The notes beneath the pieces were generated by a model, which was not told where the DNA came from, made no database searches, and saw only the letters and a list, made by a program, of their open reading frames with translations. Position numbers and translations under genes: made by a program. Positions 23,248 through 32,048 of a DNA stretch of 39,250 nucleotides are shown piece after piece (within the stretch, counting starts at the first letter, position 1; the number at the start of each line of letters is the position of its first letter). This DNA is from Rhodovarius crocodyli (GTDB lineage Bacteria > Pseudomonadota > Alphaproteobacteria > Acetobacterales > Acetobacteraceae). The stretch lies in contig CAMDJV010000031.1 in NCBI GenBank assembly GCA_945901085.1, forward strand, positions 1 to 39,250, in the 5' to 3' direction.

Positions 23248-24638
23248 TTGCGGAAGATCTTTCCGGGGTTGAGAATGCCCTTGGGGTCGAGGGCATGCTT
23301 CACGCTCAGCATCACCGAGAGCGCCTCCATGCCATGCTCGACCTCCAGAAATTCGCGCTTGCCCAGGCCCACGCCATGCTCGCCCGAGCAGGTGCCGCCC
23401 AGCGCCAGCGCGCGGTGGACGATTTTCTTGTCCAGCGCCCAGGCCGCCTCCAGCGTCTCCGGCCGGTCATCCTCCACCAGGATGACGGTGTGGAAATTGC
23501 CATCGCCGACATGGCCGACCATGGGGGCGGAAAACCCGCTGGCGGCGATATCCTCCTTCGCCCCCAGCAGCGCCTCGGCCAGATGCGAGATCGGCAGGCA
23601 GACATCGGTCGCGATGCCACGGCTGCCGGGTTTGCTTGCCACAGCAGCCCAATAGGCGTCGTGCCGGGCCTTCCACAGCTTGTTGCGGGCCTCAGGGTCG
23701 GTGGCCCAGGCGAAGCCCGCGCCGCCGGCGTCGGTTGCAATCGCCTCCACCGTCTCGGCCTGTTCCTTCACCGACGCCTCGGAGCCGTGGAATTCCAGGA
23801 AGAGCGTGGGGCTGGCGGTCATGCCCTCCAGCTTGGAATAGGCGATGCAGGCGGCCATCTGCACCTCATCGAGCAATTCGATACGCGCCACCGGCACGCC
23901 CATTTGCAAGGTGGTGATGACGGTATCGACCGCGGCCTTGAGGCTCTCGAACTGGCAGACGGCGGCCGAAGTGGCCTCGGGGATGCCATGCAGCCGCAGG
24001 CGGATCTTGGTGATGATCGCCAAAGTGCCCTCGGAGCCGATGATCAGCGACTTCAGATCATAGCCATTGGAGGCTTTTCGCGCGCGCGAGCCCACCTGGA
24101 TGACGCGGCCATCGGCCAGCACCACCTCCATCGCCAGGACGTTTTCCTTGATGGTGCCATAGCGCACCGCATTGGTGCCCGAAGCGCGGGTGGCGCACAT
24201 GCCGCCAATGGTCGCATGGCTGCCGGGGTCAACCGGGAAGAACAGCCCCTGGTCGCGCAGAAACTCGTTCAGTTGCTGGCGGGTGACGCCAGGCTCGATC
24301 AGGCAATCGAGATCGGCGGCGCTGACCTCCAGCACCCGGTTCATCCGGCTGAGGTCGAGCGAGATGCCGCCACGCACCGGGTTCACATGGCCCTCCAGGC
24401 TGGTGCCGGCGCCAAAGGCCACCACCGGCACGCCATGGAGATGGCAGAGTGCGACGAGGCGGCTCACCTCCTCGGTGGTTTCGCAAAACGCCACCGCATC
24501 GGGCAGGGTGGGCACCGAGGTGTCCTCGCCCCGGCTATGCTGCTGGCGCAGCGCGTCATTGCGAGTGATGCGCTCGCCCAGAAAGGCCTGGGCAGCGGCG
24601 ATCACGGCATCGGGGGCGCCAGGGGCGATGTTATTCAT
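23244..24638 (-). CDS. FAD-linked oxidase, D-lactate dehydrogenase (cytochrome)/GlcD-like
   Basis: This flavoenzyme of 464 residues oxidises a 2-hydroxy acid such as D-lactate, glycolate or D-2-hydroxyglutarate. The PCMH-type FAD domain shows VVAFGAGTSLEGHVNPVRGG at about 73-92, DPGSHATIGGMCATRASGTN at about 138-157 and IIGSEGTLAIITK. The cap domain ends with GHVGDGNFHTVIL and GGTCSGEHGVGLGKREFL, which hold catalytic and metal-site histidines. A complete length and all motifs indicate a working enzyme. It sits 68 bases after the acyl-CoA dehydrogenase gene and overlaps the MFS gene, so it belongs to the same leftward operon. Confidence 0.92.
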   Translation of the reverse strand: MNNIAPGAPDAVIAAAQAFLGERITRNDALRQQHSRGEDTSVPTLPDAVAFCETTEEVSRLVALCHLHGVPVVAFGAGTSLEGHVNPVRGGISLDLSRMNRVLEVSAADLDCLIEPGVTRQQLNEFLRDQGLFFPVDPGSHATIGGMCATRASGTNAVRYGTIKENVLAMEVVLADGRVIQVGSRARKASNGYDLKSLIIGSEGTLAIITKIRLRLHGIPEATSAAVCQFESLKAAVDTVITTLQMGVPVARIELLDEVQMAACIAYSKLEGMTASPTLFLEFHGSEASVKEQAETVEAIATDAGGAGFAWATDPEARNKLWKARHDAYWAAVASKPGSRGIATDVCLPISHLAEALLGAKEDIAASGFSAPMVGHVGDGNFHTVILVEDDRPETLEAAWALDKKIVHRALALGGTCSGEHGVGLGKREFLEVEHGMEALSVMLSVKHALDPKGILNPGKIFRN

Positions 24639-24706
24639 GGCTTCATCCTCAACCTGCTCTCAGCCACGGGGCCGGAGGCGGCACGGCGCCGCCGCCGCGC
24701 CATAAC

Positions 24707-25876
24707 TCAGTAGCTGCGCGGCATCCCCAGCACATGCTCGCCGATATAGCTCAGGATCAGGTTGGTGCTGATCGGCGCCACCTGATACAGCCGGGCCTCG
24801 CGGAATTTCCGCTCAATATCGTATTCCTCGGCGAAGCCGAAGCCGCCATGGGTTTGCACGCAGGCCTCGGCAGCGGCCCAGGCGGCATCGGCGGCCAGCA
24901 TCTTGCCCATATTGGCCTGCTCGCCACAGGGTAGCCCGGCCTCAAAGCGCTCCAGCCCTTCCTTCACGATGGCCTCGGCGGCGCGCATCTGGGCATAGGC
25001 CCGGGCGATGGGGAATTGCACGCCCTGATTGGTGCCGATGGGCTTGCCGAAGAGCACGCGCTGCTTGGAATATTCCACCGAGCGCTGGGTGAACCACTTG
25101 GCGTCACCCACCGATTCGGAGGCGATCAGCAACCGCTCGGCATTCATCCCATCGAGAATATAGCGGAAGCCGCGGCCCTCCTGGCCAACCAGGTTTTCCG
25201 CCGGCACTTCCATATTGTCGAAGAAGACCTCGCAGGAATTGTGGTTCATCATCGTGCGGATCGGCCGGATGGTGAGCGACTTGCCCAGCACGGTGCGCAT
25301 ATCAACGATGAAGGTGGAAAGGCCCTCGGTCTTCTTCGTCACCTGGTCCTTCGGCGTGGTGCGGGCGAGCAGCAGCATCAGGTCGGAATGCTCGGCGCGC
25401 GAGGTCCAGATTTTTTGGCCGTTGACGATCCATTTATCGCCCTCGCGCCGGGCGGTGGTGCGCAGGGCGGTGGTGTCGGTGCCGCTCGTCGGCTCCGTCA
25501 CGCCAAAGGCCTGAAGGCGCAGCGAACCCTCGGCGATGCCTGGCAAATAGCGGGCCTTCTGCTCGGGGCTGCCATGCTTGAGGATGGTGCCCATGATGTA
25601 CATCTGGGCGTGGCAGGCGGCGCCGTTGCAGCCCTCGGCGTGGATGGTCTCCAAAATCGCCGCGGCGGCGGAGAGCGGCAGGCCGGCGCCGCCGAATTCC
25701 TCGGGGATGAGCGCGCCGAGATAGCCGGCCTCAGTCAGGGCATTAACGAATTCCGTGGGGTAGCCGCGGCGGGCATCGAGTTCGCGCCAATAGACGCCCG
25801 GAAAGCGGGCGCAGAGTTTGCGGACTTCCTCACGGATTTCGGCGTGTGGGTCGGCTGCGAGAAGGGGCTGGTCCAT
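24707..25876 (-). CDS. Acyl-CoA dehydrogenase
   Basis: This FAD enzyme of 389 residues introduces a double bond at C2-C3 of an acyl-CoA and passes electrons to ETF. Family motifs are present: FGVTEPTSGTDTTALRTTAR (FAD and substrate contact) at about 123-142, RFRYILDGMNAERLLIA-like text near 230, and THGGFGFAEEYDIERKFREA near the end, where the FAEEYDIER region normally carries the catalytic Glu. The last residues GEHVLGMPRSY are typical of proteobacterial members. GGAGG precedes the start. Chain specificity cannot be predicted. The neighbours suggest degradation of a small organic or branched acid. Confidence 0.92.
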   Translation of the reverse strand: MDQPLLAADPHAEIREEVRKLCARFPGVYWRELDARRGYPTEFVNALTEAGYLGALIPEEFGGAGLPLSAAAAILETIHAEGCNGAACHAQMYIMGTILKHGSPEQKARYLPGIAEGSLRLQAFGVTEPTSGTDTTALRTTARREGDKWIVNGQKIWTSRAEHSDLMLLLARTTPKDQVTKKTEGLSTFIVDMRTVLGKSLTIRPIRTMMNHNSCEVFFDNMEVPAENLVGQEGRGFRYILDGMNAERLLIASESVGDAKWFTQRSVEYSKQRVLFGKPIGTNQGVQFPIARAYAQMRAAEAIVKEGLERFEAGLPCGEQANMGKMLAADAAWAAAEACVQTHGGFGFAEEYDIERKFREARLYQVAPISTNLILSYIGEHVLGMPRSY

Positions 25877-25923
25877 GGGTTTTCCTCCGGTCAGCCCCTA
25901 TTGGCATGCCATCGCCGGCAGGG

Positions 25924-26895
25924 CTACTCCAGCACGATATTCGCGGCGCGGATCACATCGCCCCAGCGCTGCCGCTCATCACGGACGAATTCCGCCAAAC
26001 CTTCCGGCGTCGTCGCCTCAGGCGTGGTGGCCTGCTGGCGGAAGACCTCGACCACGGCGGGCTGGCGCAGCACCGCGCCAATGGCGGTGGAAAGCTGGCT
26101 GACCACCTGGGCGGGGGTGCGGGCGGGGACGTGATAGGCGAACCAATTGCCGGTCACCAGATCAACCCCGGCCTCCTTGAGGCTGGGCACTTGCGGCAGC
26201 AGCGCCAGCCGCTCGGCACTCGTCACCGCCAGAATCCGCACCCGGCCGTCGCGCGAAAGCGCCTCGGCGCCGCCGGCGGGCAGCACCATGGCATCCACCT
26301 GGCCGGCGGCCACCGCCGTCATGCCCGGCGCCTGGCCGGTGAAGGGGACATGCAGCATCTCCACCCCCGCCGCGCGGCAAATCCGCTCCATCGAGAGATG
26401 CGAGGCCGAGGCGACCCCCCAGGAGGCATAGCTGAGCGCACCAGGCCGGGCGCGGGCGGCGGCCAGCAGCCCCGCCAGATTGGTCACCCCCGGCAGCGAC
26501 GGGCCGACCATCAGCGCAAAGGGCACGCGGGCAAAGAGGCTGACCGGGGCGAAATCCGCCTGCGGGTCATAGGGCAGCCGGCGATAGGCGAAGGGGTTGA
26601 TCGCATGGGTATCGGCATTGGAGACAAAGAGGGTGTGGCCATCGGCCGGCGCACGCGCGCCCGCCTCGGCCCCCACGCCGCCATTGGCGCCGGCACGATT
26701 CTCGATCACCACGGGCTGGCCCAGCGTCGCCTGCATGGCCGGCGCCATGGCGCGGGCCAGGATGTCAGTCACGCCGCCCGCATTCCAGGGCACGATGACG
26801 CGCAGCGAGCGGTCAGGAAAGGCATGGGCAAGGCGGGGCGCGGCCAGCAGGGCGGCACCGCCTGCCAGAAGGGCGCGGCGGGTGGGTATGAACAT
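25924..26895 (-). CDS. Tripartite tricarboxylate transporter-type (Bug/TctC) substrate-binding protein
   Basis: This is a periplasmic solute-binding protein of 323 residues. I chose ATG 26895 because GGAGG lies a few bases upstream; an in-frame ATG four codons earlier would overlap that site. The N-terminus PTRRALLAGGAALLAAPRLA has a twin-Arg pair, hydrophobic core and AHA cleavage site, so it is probably exported (Tat or Sec). RVIVPWNAGGVTDILARAMA and VIENRAGANGGVGAEAGARA are Bug hallmarks. Members bind carboxylates and are often orphan, as here: no TctA/TctB genes are visible. It heads the leftward operon and is divergent from the hydrolase at 27001. Confidence 0.92.
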   Translation of the reverse strand: MFIPTRRALLAGGAALLAAPRLAHAFPDRSLRVIVPWNAGGVTDILARAMAPAMQATLGQPVVIENRAGANGGVGAEAGARAPADGHTLFVSNADTHAINPFAYRRLPYDPQADFAPVSLFARVPFALMVGPSLPGVTNLAGLLAAARARPGALSYASWGVASASHLSMERICRAAGVEMLHVPFTGQAPGMTAVAAGQVDAMVLPAGGAEALSRDGRVRILAVTSAERLALLPQVPSLKEAGVDLVTGNWFAYHVPARTPAQVVSQLSTAIGAVLRQPAVVEVFRQQATTPEATTPEGLAEFVRDERQRWGDVIRAANIVLE

Positions 26896-27000
26896 GGTGT
26901 CCTCCATTGAAGCGGCCAGGATGCCGCATCCAACGCCACCCGCAAGGGGCTTGCGGCCCGGCCGCGTCGCGACGAGCATCCGGCCACGGAGGAGACCCAA

Positions 27001-28257
27001 ATGAGCGGATGGAATTGGCTGCAGGCCGAGGGTGCGATGGCGCGGTTTGAGGCCTTGTGCGAAGGCGATGCGGTGCTGGCGCGGCATTTGCCGGGTGCTG
27101 GGGCGCGCTTCGCCTTCGTCCAGGGCACGCAGGCCTTCACCTTGGTATTCACCGATGGCGCGCTGCGCCTGGAGGCGGGGGCCGATGCGCCCACCACCTT
27201 CACAGCCGAGGCCGCGACCTGGGACAAGGCGCTCGCCCTGCTGCCAGAGCGGCATCACCACAATCTCTTCGCCATGCGCATGCGCGCGCCCGGCTTTGCC
27301 GCCACGGGCGATGAACTGGCCTGGGCGCAGCATGCCCATCTGCTGCGCCGGGTGATGGATCTGGCGCGCTGGGCGGCGGCGGGCCATGCCGGCCCGGCGC
27401 CCGAATCGCTGCGCCCGCGGCTGGGCAGCCCCACCCCCTGCCCCACGGCGCGCGGCCGCTACGTCACCGTGCGGGCCGGCGGGCGCGATGTGGTGCTCTA
27501 TGGCGAGCAGCATGGCGAGGGCCGGCCGATCATGGCCATGCACACGGCAGGGTCTGACAGCCGGCAATTCCATCGCCTGGCGGCGGAGCCCGCCTTGGCG
27601 GGCTGGGCGATCACCGCCTTTGATCTGCCGGGGCATGGCCGCTCGCCCGCCATCACCGCCCCGGGCGGCTGGGCCTTGAACACGGATTTGTATTGCGAGT
27701 TGATTCTGGGCTTCCGCCAGGCCTGGGGCTTTGCCGAGAAGCCGGTGCTGCTCGGCGCCTCAATGTCTGGCGAGATCTGCCTGGAAATCGCCCTGCGCGC
27801 CCCGGAGCACTTCGCCCATATCGTCGCCTGCGAGGCCTGCGAGCATATTCCCGGCCGGCGCACCCCCTGGCCGCTTCACCCGAAGGTGAATGGCATGATG
27901 TTCACCCCCGAATGGGTGGATGGGCTGATGGCGCCGCAATCGCCCGCCGAATGCGCCGCCGAGGTCTGGTGGCATTACAGCCAGGGCGGCTTTGGCACCT
28001 TCCCCGGCGATATCCTGTTCTATTCCGGCGGCTGGGATGCGCGCGGGCGGCTCAGCGGGATCGACACCACGCGCTGCCCGCTGACGCTGCTGACCGGCGA
28101 ATATGATTATTCCTGCACCGCCGAGGCCTCGGCGGCGACGGCGGCGCAGATCAAGGGCGCGCGGTTCGAGCGGATGGATGGCATCGGGCATTTTCCCTTC
28201 GCGGAAAACCCGGCGCTGTTTGCCCGGTTTTTGGCGCCGGTGCTGGCGGAGGGCTGA
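27001..28257 (+). CDS. Alpha/beta hydrolase with extra N-terminal domain
   Basis: This protein of 418 residues has GGAGGAG before the ATG. Residues 1-130 form a separate domain that resembles the SCP2-like lipid-binding fold (FTLVFTDGALRLEAGADAPT, then TAEAATWDKALALLP). Residues 150-415 form the hydrolase, with the nucleophile at S254 in GASMSGE, a likely acid in GEYDYSC and the catalytic His in GIGHFPF. The lipid-like domain suggests a hydrophobic or acyl substrate. Divergence from the acyl-CoA dehydrogenase operon across 105 bases suggests shared control and a joint pathway, which is inference. Confidence 0.82.
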   Translation: MSGWNWLQAEGAMARFEALCEGDAVLARHLPGAGARFAFVQGTQAFTLVFTDGALRLEAGADAPTTFTAEAATWDKALALLPERHHHNLFAMRMRAPGFAATGDELAWAQHAHLLRRVMDLARWAAAGHAGPAPESLRPRLGSPTPCPTARGRYVTVRAGGRDVVLYGEQHGEGRPIMAMHTAGSDSRQFHRLAAEPALAGWAITAFDLPGHGRSPAITAPGGWALNTDLYCELILGFRQAWGFAEKPVLLGASMSGEICLEIALRAPEHFAHIVACEACEHIPGRRTPWPLHPKVNGMMFTPEWVDGLMAPQSPAECAAEVWWHYSQGGFGTFPGDILFYSGGWDARGRLSGIDTTRCPLTLLTGEYDYSCTAEASAATAAQIKGARFERMDGIGHFPFAENPALFARFLAPVLAEG

Positions 28258-28283
28258 GAGCGACCGCTCTCAGGCTCCCCCCG

Positions 28284-29018
28284 CTAGGCTGCCCGGTGGC
28301 AAGCCTCGGCCGCCTCGCTCCATGCCTCGGCCATGCGCCGCGCCCGGAGGCGATTTTCCGCCGTCAGCACCTGGGCGGTGGGGCCCCAGGCCAGGCAGTC
28401 GCGCGCCAGCATGAGGGTCTGCGGGAATTCCCGCCGCACCAATTCCATGTCGTGCAGCACGGCGATGATCGTCCGCCCCTCGCCATGCCAGCGGCGCAAC
28501 AGGGCCAGCATATCGGCGGCGGTGCGCTCATCAAGCGCATTGAAGGGCTCATCGAGCAGCAGCACCGGCGCGTCCTGCAACAGCAGCCTGGCAAAGAGCA
28601 GCCGCTGGAATTGCCCGGCCGAGAGGCTGCCCACCGGCCGCCGGGCAAAGCCCGAAAGCCCCACCGCGGCCAGCGCATCCTCCGCCCGATGGCGCTGGGC
28701 GTGGCTGACGGGTGCGAAGGCCCCGGCCAAATTCCACAGCCCGAACAGCACGACATCAAGGCAGGCGATGGGAAAGCTGCGATCCATCCCCGCCTGTTGC
28801 GGCAGGAGCGCGATCTGCCCAGGGGTGCTGGCAATGCGCCCTTCCGCCGGCGCATGCAGCCCGGCAATCGCCCGCAAAAGGGTGGATTTGCCCGCGCCAT
28901 TGGGCCCAACCAGCGCGGTGAGCGAACCGGGTGCGAATTCGCCCGTCACATGATGCACCGCCGGCCGGCCGGCATGGGCAATGGTGACATTGCTAAGTGA
29001 AACGCTATGCGGGTTCAT
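28284..29018 (-). CDS. Zinc/manganese-type ABC transporter ATP-binding protein (AztA-like)
   Basis: This is an ATPase subunit of 244 residues. Walker A GPNGAGKST, the signature LSAGQFQR (a variant of LSGGQ), Walker B VLLLDEPFNALD and the switch His in VLHDMEL are complete. LPQQAGMDRSFPIACLDVVL is the pattern of metal-ion (Zn/Mn) importer ATPases, and VHHVTGEFAPGSLTALVGPN resembles AztA. Its start overlaps the stop of a 35-residue membrane peptide (ATGA), and a Zur-like palindrome lies upstream. No permease or binding-protein gene is adjacent: downstream is the convergent hydrolase. It must work with parts encoded elsewhere or have lost them. Zinc specificity is inferred. Confidence 0.85.
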   Translation of the reverse strand: MNPHSVSLSNVTIAHAGRPAVHHVTGEFAPGSLTALVGPNGAGKSTLLRAIAGLHAPAEGRIASTPGQIALLPQQAGMDRSFPIACLDVVLFGLWNLAGAFAPVSHAQRHRAEDALAAVGLSGFARRPVGSLSAGQFQRLLFARLLLQDAPVLLLDEPFNALDERTAADMLALLRRWHGEGRTIIAVLHDMELVRREFPQTLMLARDCLAWGPTAQVLTAENRLRARRMAEAWSEAAEACHRAA

Positions 29019-29122
29019 GCCGCCAAAGCCCAGGCGACCGCGGCCCAAAGCCCGACCAGCAGCAGCGCCGCAGCAAAAAGCCGCGCGCCAATACCGGCGG
29101 AGAGGGAGAGCGGGTCTGTCAT
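29015..29122 (-). CDS. Small membrane peptide (35 residues) ahead of the ABC ATPase
   Basis: ATG at 29122 opens MTDPLSLSAGIGARLFAAAL followed by a hydrophobic run ending AAVAWALAA. One membrane helix covers about residues 12-34. The TGA stop overlaps the ATPase ATG in ATGA, the arrangement of coupled genes. No strong ribosome site precedes it; a leaderless start is possible because the palindrome lies only two bases upstream. It could be a small transporter component or a leader peptide. Without conservation data it remains a prediction. Confidence 0.5.
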   Translation of the reverse strand: MTDPLSLSAGIGARLFAAALLLVGLWAAVAWALAA

Positions 29123-29124
29123 CC

Positions 29125-29139
29125 TGATATGATATAACA
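29125..29139. promoter_or_regulatory. Zur-like operator / promoter element
   Basis: On the minus strand this reads TGTTATATCATATCA, close to the palindrome TGTTATA-N-TATAACA bound by zinc-responsive Fur-family repressors. It is AT-rich in a very GC-rich setting and lies between the divergent ABC ATPase and DUF445 genes, directly upstream of the small membrane peptide. Zinc repression of the ATPase would fit. TATAAC within it could also act as a -10 box. Confidence 0.4.
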
Positions 29140-29202
29140 ACGCCACCGCCACTTCACCAGCCCCTGTTTTCCCCCCTGGCTAGTGGAGGCATCACGATCC
29201 AT

Positions 29203-30474
29203 ATGTTCGGCATGGATCATGATGCGGCTTTGCGCGCCACACTGCGGCGCCATCGGGCTTTTGCAGGATTTCTCCTGGTGGTGATGGCCGGGCTCACCCT
29301 GCTGGCCTACGCGTTGCCGCCCAGCCAGGGGGCTGATCTGCTGGCCGCCGCCGCCAAGGCGGGGCTGGTGGGCGGCTTGGCGGATTGGTTCGCGGTCACG
29401 GCGCTGTTTCGTCACCCGCTCGGCCTGCCCATCCCGCACACCGCCATTATTCCGGCGCAGAAGGAGCGGCTGGGACGCGGGCTCGGGCGCTTCGTCGCCA
29501 ATCAGGTGTTTACCGAGGCCGAGCTGCGCCGGGTGCTGGGCGGGCTGGATCTCTCGGAGATTCTGCGCGGCTTCCTCAATGACCCCGCCGCCACCCGTCC
29601 AGCCGCGCAGGCCCTGGCGCGCATGCTGCCCCGGCTGCTCTCCACGCTGGAGGATGGCCGCGCCCGGCGCTTGATGTCCCGGCTGCTGCCGCGCATGGCG
29701 GGCGGCCCCGGGGCAGCGGCGGTGGTGGCCCGCGCGCTGCGCGCATTGCTGGCCAGCGGCCGCCATCAGGCGGTCTTCGATGCCGCCATCGCCCAGCTCA
29801 AGACCATCATGCTGGGCAAGGAGGAGCAGCTGAAATCCGCCATCGCGGCCCGGGTGCGCGACGAGGGCGGCGCCCTGGTGGGCTGGATGGCGGGTGCCTA
29901 TACGGCGCGAAAAATCCTCGCCGTGATCAACGCCGAGTTGGACAAGGTGGAGCCGGCCGATAGCGCGCTGCGCCAGGGCTTCGAGGCCTGGATCGAAGCC
30001 GAGATCACCCGGCTGGAGACCGATCCCGCGCGCGCCGCCGCCCTGGGCCGGGCGATTCGCAGCGCGCTGCAGCACCCCGCCGTGTCGCATTGGCTGGGTG
30101 ATGTCTGGGCACGGCTGCGCGATGCCCTGGCGCAGGATGCCGCCAACCCCAATGGCCGCAGCGTGGCCCTGCTGGAAGCCGCCTTCGCCAATGCCGGCAC
30201 CTTGCTGGCCGAGGATGCTGCCGCGCGCGACCGCCTCAACCAGGGCCTGCAAAGCATCCTCATCGCCCTGCTGCCCACGGCGCAGGCCCGCATCGAGAAT
30301 TTCATCGGCGAGGTTGTCTCCTCCTGGAACACCGCCGAGATCACCGACAAGATCGAATTGCGGGTGGGGCGAGACCTGCAATTCGTGCGGGTGAATGGCA
30401 CGCTGGTGGGGTTTGTCGCCGGCGGCGTGCTCTATCTGGCCTTGCAGGCGATGTTCGGGCGGGTGGTGCATTGA
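29203..30474 (+). CDS. DUF445 family membrane protein
   Basis: This protein has 423 residues. One helix near the N-terminus (FAGFLLVVMAGLTLLAYAL, about 20-38) and a second at the C-terminus (VGFVAGGVLYLALQAMF) enclose a long helical domain. The segment AKAGLVGGLADWFAVTALFR followed by HPLGLPIPHTAIIP is the DUF445 signature. NTAEITDKIELRVGRDLQFV precedes the last helix, also a family feature. Function is unknown; some members are called YjiN. The start is chosen at ATG 29203, though ATG 29212 is possible. Its stop overlaps the TTG start of the next gene. Confidence 0.88.
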   Translation: MFGMDHDAALRATLRRHRAFAGFLLVVMAGLTLLAYALPPSQGADLLAAAAKAGLVGGLADWFAVTALFRHPLGLPIPHTAIIPAQKERLGRGLGRFVANQVFTEAELRRVLGGLDLSEILRGFLNDPAATRPAAQALARMLPRLLSTLEDGRARRLMSRLLPRMAGGPGAAAVVARALRALLASGRHQAVFDAAIAQLKTIMLGKEEQLKSAIAARVRDEGGALVGWMAGAYTARKILAVINAELDKVEPADSALRQGFEAWIEAEITRLETDPARAAALGRAIRSALQHPAVSHWLGDVWARLRDALAQDAANPNGRSVALLEAAFANAGTLLAEDAAARDRLNQGLQSILIALLPTAQARIENFIGEVVSSWNTAEITDKIELRVGRDLQFVRVNGTLVGFVAGGVLYLALQAMFGRVVH

Positions 30475-31091
30475 CGACACTGATCATGATTGGCGCAGGC
30501 GGCCATGCCCGGGTGCTGATCGAGCTGTGCCAGGCGCTGGGCAGCTTTGAATTGCTGGGGGTGGTGGCGCAATCCGGCCCGCCCCGCCTGATGGGCCTGC
30601 CGCTGCTGGGCGATGAATCGCATCTGGAGGCGCTGCGCCGCCAGGGCGTACAAGCCGCCTGCGTGGCGGTGGGCGATAATGCCGCACGGGCGCGGATCGG
30701 CGCGCGGCTGCAGGCCTTGGGTTTCGCGCTGCCCGCCCTGGTGCATCCCGCGGCCTTTGTGGCGCCCAGCGCTGTGGTCAGCCCCGGCGCGGTGGTCATG
30801 GCGCGCGCGGTGCTGGGCACCCAGGCCCGGGCGGAGAGGCTCACCATCCTCAATACCGGCGCCATCGCCGATCATGATGTGGTGCTGGGCGAGGCCAGCC
30901 ATGCCGCCCCCGGCGCGGTGCTGGCCGGCCATGCCAGCCTCGGCGCTGGCGCTTTGCTGGGCGCCGGGGCGGCGGTGCGGCCCGGGATTGTGGTGGGCGC
31001 GGGGGCGGTGATCGGCGCCGGCGCGGCGGTGGTGGCCGATATCGCCCCGGGCGCCACCATGGCCGGCGTGCCCGCCCGGCCATTGACCTGA
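30471..31091 (+). CDS. NeuD/PglD-like sugar acyltransferase (left-handed beta-helix)
   Basis: This protein has 206 residues from TTG 30471, overlapping the DUF445 stop (TTGA). The N-terminal Rossmann-like part LIMIGAGGHARVLIELCQAL and a C-terminal left-handed beta-helix of hexapeptide repeats ([20 protein letters not shown], then VVGAGAVIGAGAAVV) match the NeuD/PglD O- or N-acetyltransferase family. The general base His is probably in ADHDVVLGE. These enzymes acetylate sugars of sialic acid, bacillosamine or O-antigen pathways using acetyl-CoA. No related sugar genes are adjacent; the epimerase at 14847 is the nearest surface-sugar gene. Confidence 0.85.
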   Translation: MTTLIMIGAGGHARVLIELCQALGSFELLGVVAQSGPPRLMGLPLLGDESHLEALRRQGVQAACVAVGDNAARARIGARLQALGFALPALVHPAAFVAPSAVVSPGAVVMARAVLGTQARAERLTILNTGAIADHDVVLGEASHAAPGAVLAGHASLGAGALLGAGAAVRPGIVVGAGAVIGAGAAVVADIAPGATMAGVPARPLT

Positions 31092-31117
31092 GCCCCCACG
31101 AAAAGCGAAGCTAAGGC

Positions 31118-31906
31118 ATGCTCAGCGACTTCATTGATGACCGACGGATCATTGGCGACACCTTCGTGGCCAGCCTCTCCTCCCGCCATGCCAAACCGGC
31201 GGCGGATATTATTTTGATACCTGGCTCCTGCCATGGCTTCTGGGCCTGGCGCTTCTGGCAGCCGGCGCTGGCGGCGGCGGGCTATGCCACCCATGCGCTC
31301 TCCATGCCCAACCACACCGCGGCCACCTTTTTGCCCGAGGCCGAGTTTCTCACCCTCACCCCCAGCGATTACGCCGCCCGGGTGGCGGTGGTGGCGGCCA
31401 CCCTGCCCGGCCGGCCCTTGGTGCTGGCAGGCCATTCCCTGGGCGGCATTGTGGCGCAGTTGGCCGCAAAAATGCTGCGCCCGGCGGCCCTCATCCCGGT
31501 GGCCAGCACCGGTGCCGATGAGGTGGGCGGCACCCGCATCGAGATAGACCCCAACAGGGCCATGCTGCCCACGCGCGAGGAGGCGGCGCGGATGTGGTTC
31601 GCTGATGTCGAGCCTGAAATCCTCGAATGGGCGCTGGATTTGATGACCGGCGAGAGCCCGGCCACCCGCAATGCGCCGCGCGGGCCCAATCTGCTGGCCC
31701 GTGGTGAGATCACCTGCCCCAGCCTCGTCATCGGCGCCGGGCGGGATGGCTCCACCGTGCCGCCGCAGCCCGATCTCGCTACTTGGCTAGGCGGGGATTG
31801 CGTGATGTTCCCCACCGCCGGGCACGACATCATGCTGGAGCGCCAGGCCTGGGCCGCGGTGCGCCAAGTGATAGGCTGGCTGGACGCGAAGCTGCCACCG
31901 CGCTGA
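31118..31906 (+). CDS. Alpha/beta hydrolase (EstC / methylesterase-like)
   Basis: This protein has 262 residues. ADIILIPGSCHGFWAWRFWQ carries the oxyanion region, GHSLGG the nucleophile S107, and TAGHDIMLERQ near the C-terminus the catalytic His. The acid is probably the Asp in GAGRDGSTVP. The HG(F/G)W-W opening is typical of small esterases related to salicylate methylesterase. There is no signal peptide. The first 26 residues are not part of the core fold, so a later start is possible, but no better ATG is seen. It is separated from ffh by 142 bases. Confidence 0.85.
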   Translation: MLSDFIDDRRIIGDTFVASLSSRHAKPAADIILIPGSCHGFWAWRFWQPALAAAGYATHALSMPNHTAATFLPEAEFLTLTPSDYAARVAVVAATLPGRPLVLAGHSLGGIVAQLAAKMLRPAALIPVASTGADEVGGTRIEIDPNRAMLPTREEAARMWFADVEPEILEWALDLMTGESPATRNAPRGPNLLARGEITCPSLVIGAGRDGSTVPPQPDLATWLGGDCVMFPTAGHDIMLERQAWAAVRQVIGWLDAKLPPR

Positions 31907-32048
31907 AGGCTTGGCTTGACGCCCGGGGCGGTCGGGCCTAATCCCGCCCCACGGGCCGTGATGCCCGGTGAAGGTCGCCCCGCTGGTGGGGTCGCCCCGT
32001 CGCTCCGCGAGGCTTCGCGCAGCGGCGCGTTTGCGTTTGGAGTGGGCT

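Noticed and set aside
31940-32048. Possible 4.5S SRP RNA just before ffh
   Set aside because: GC-rich hairpins are present, but the conserved GGAAGG-AGCAGCC motif of SRP RNA is absent.
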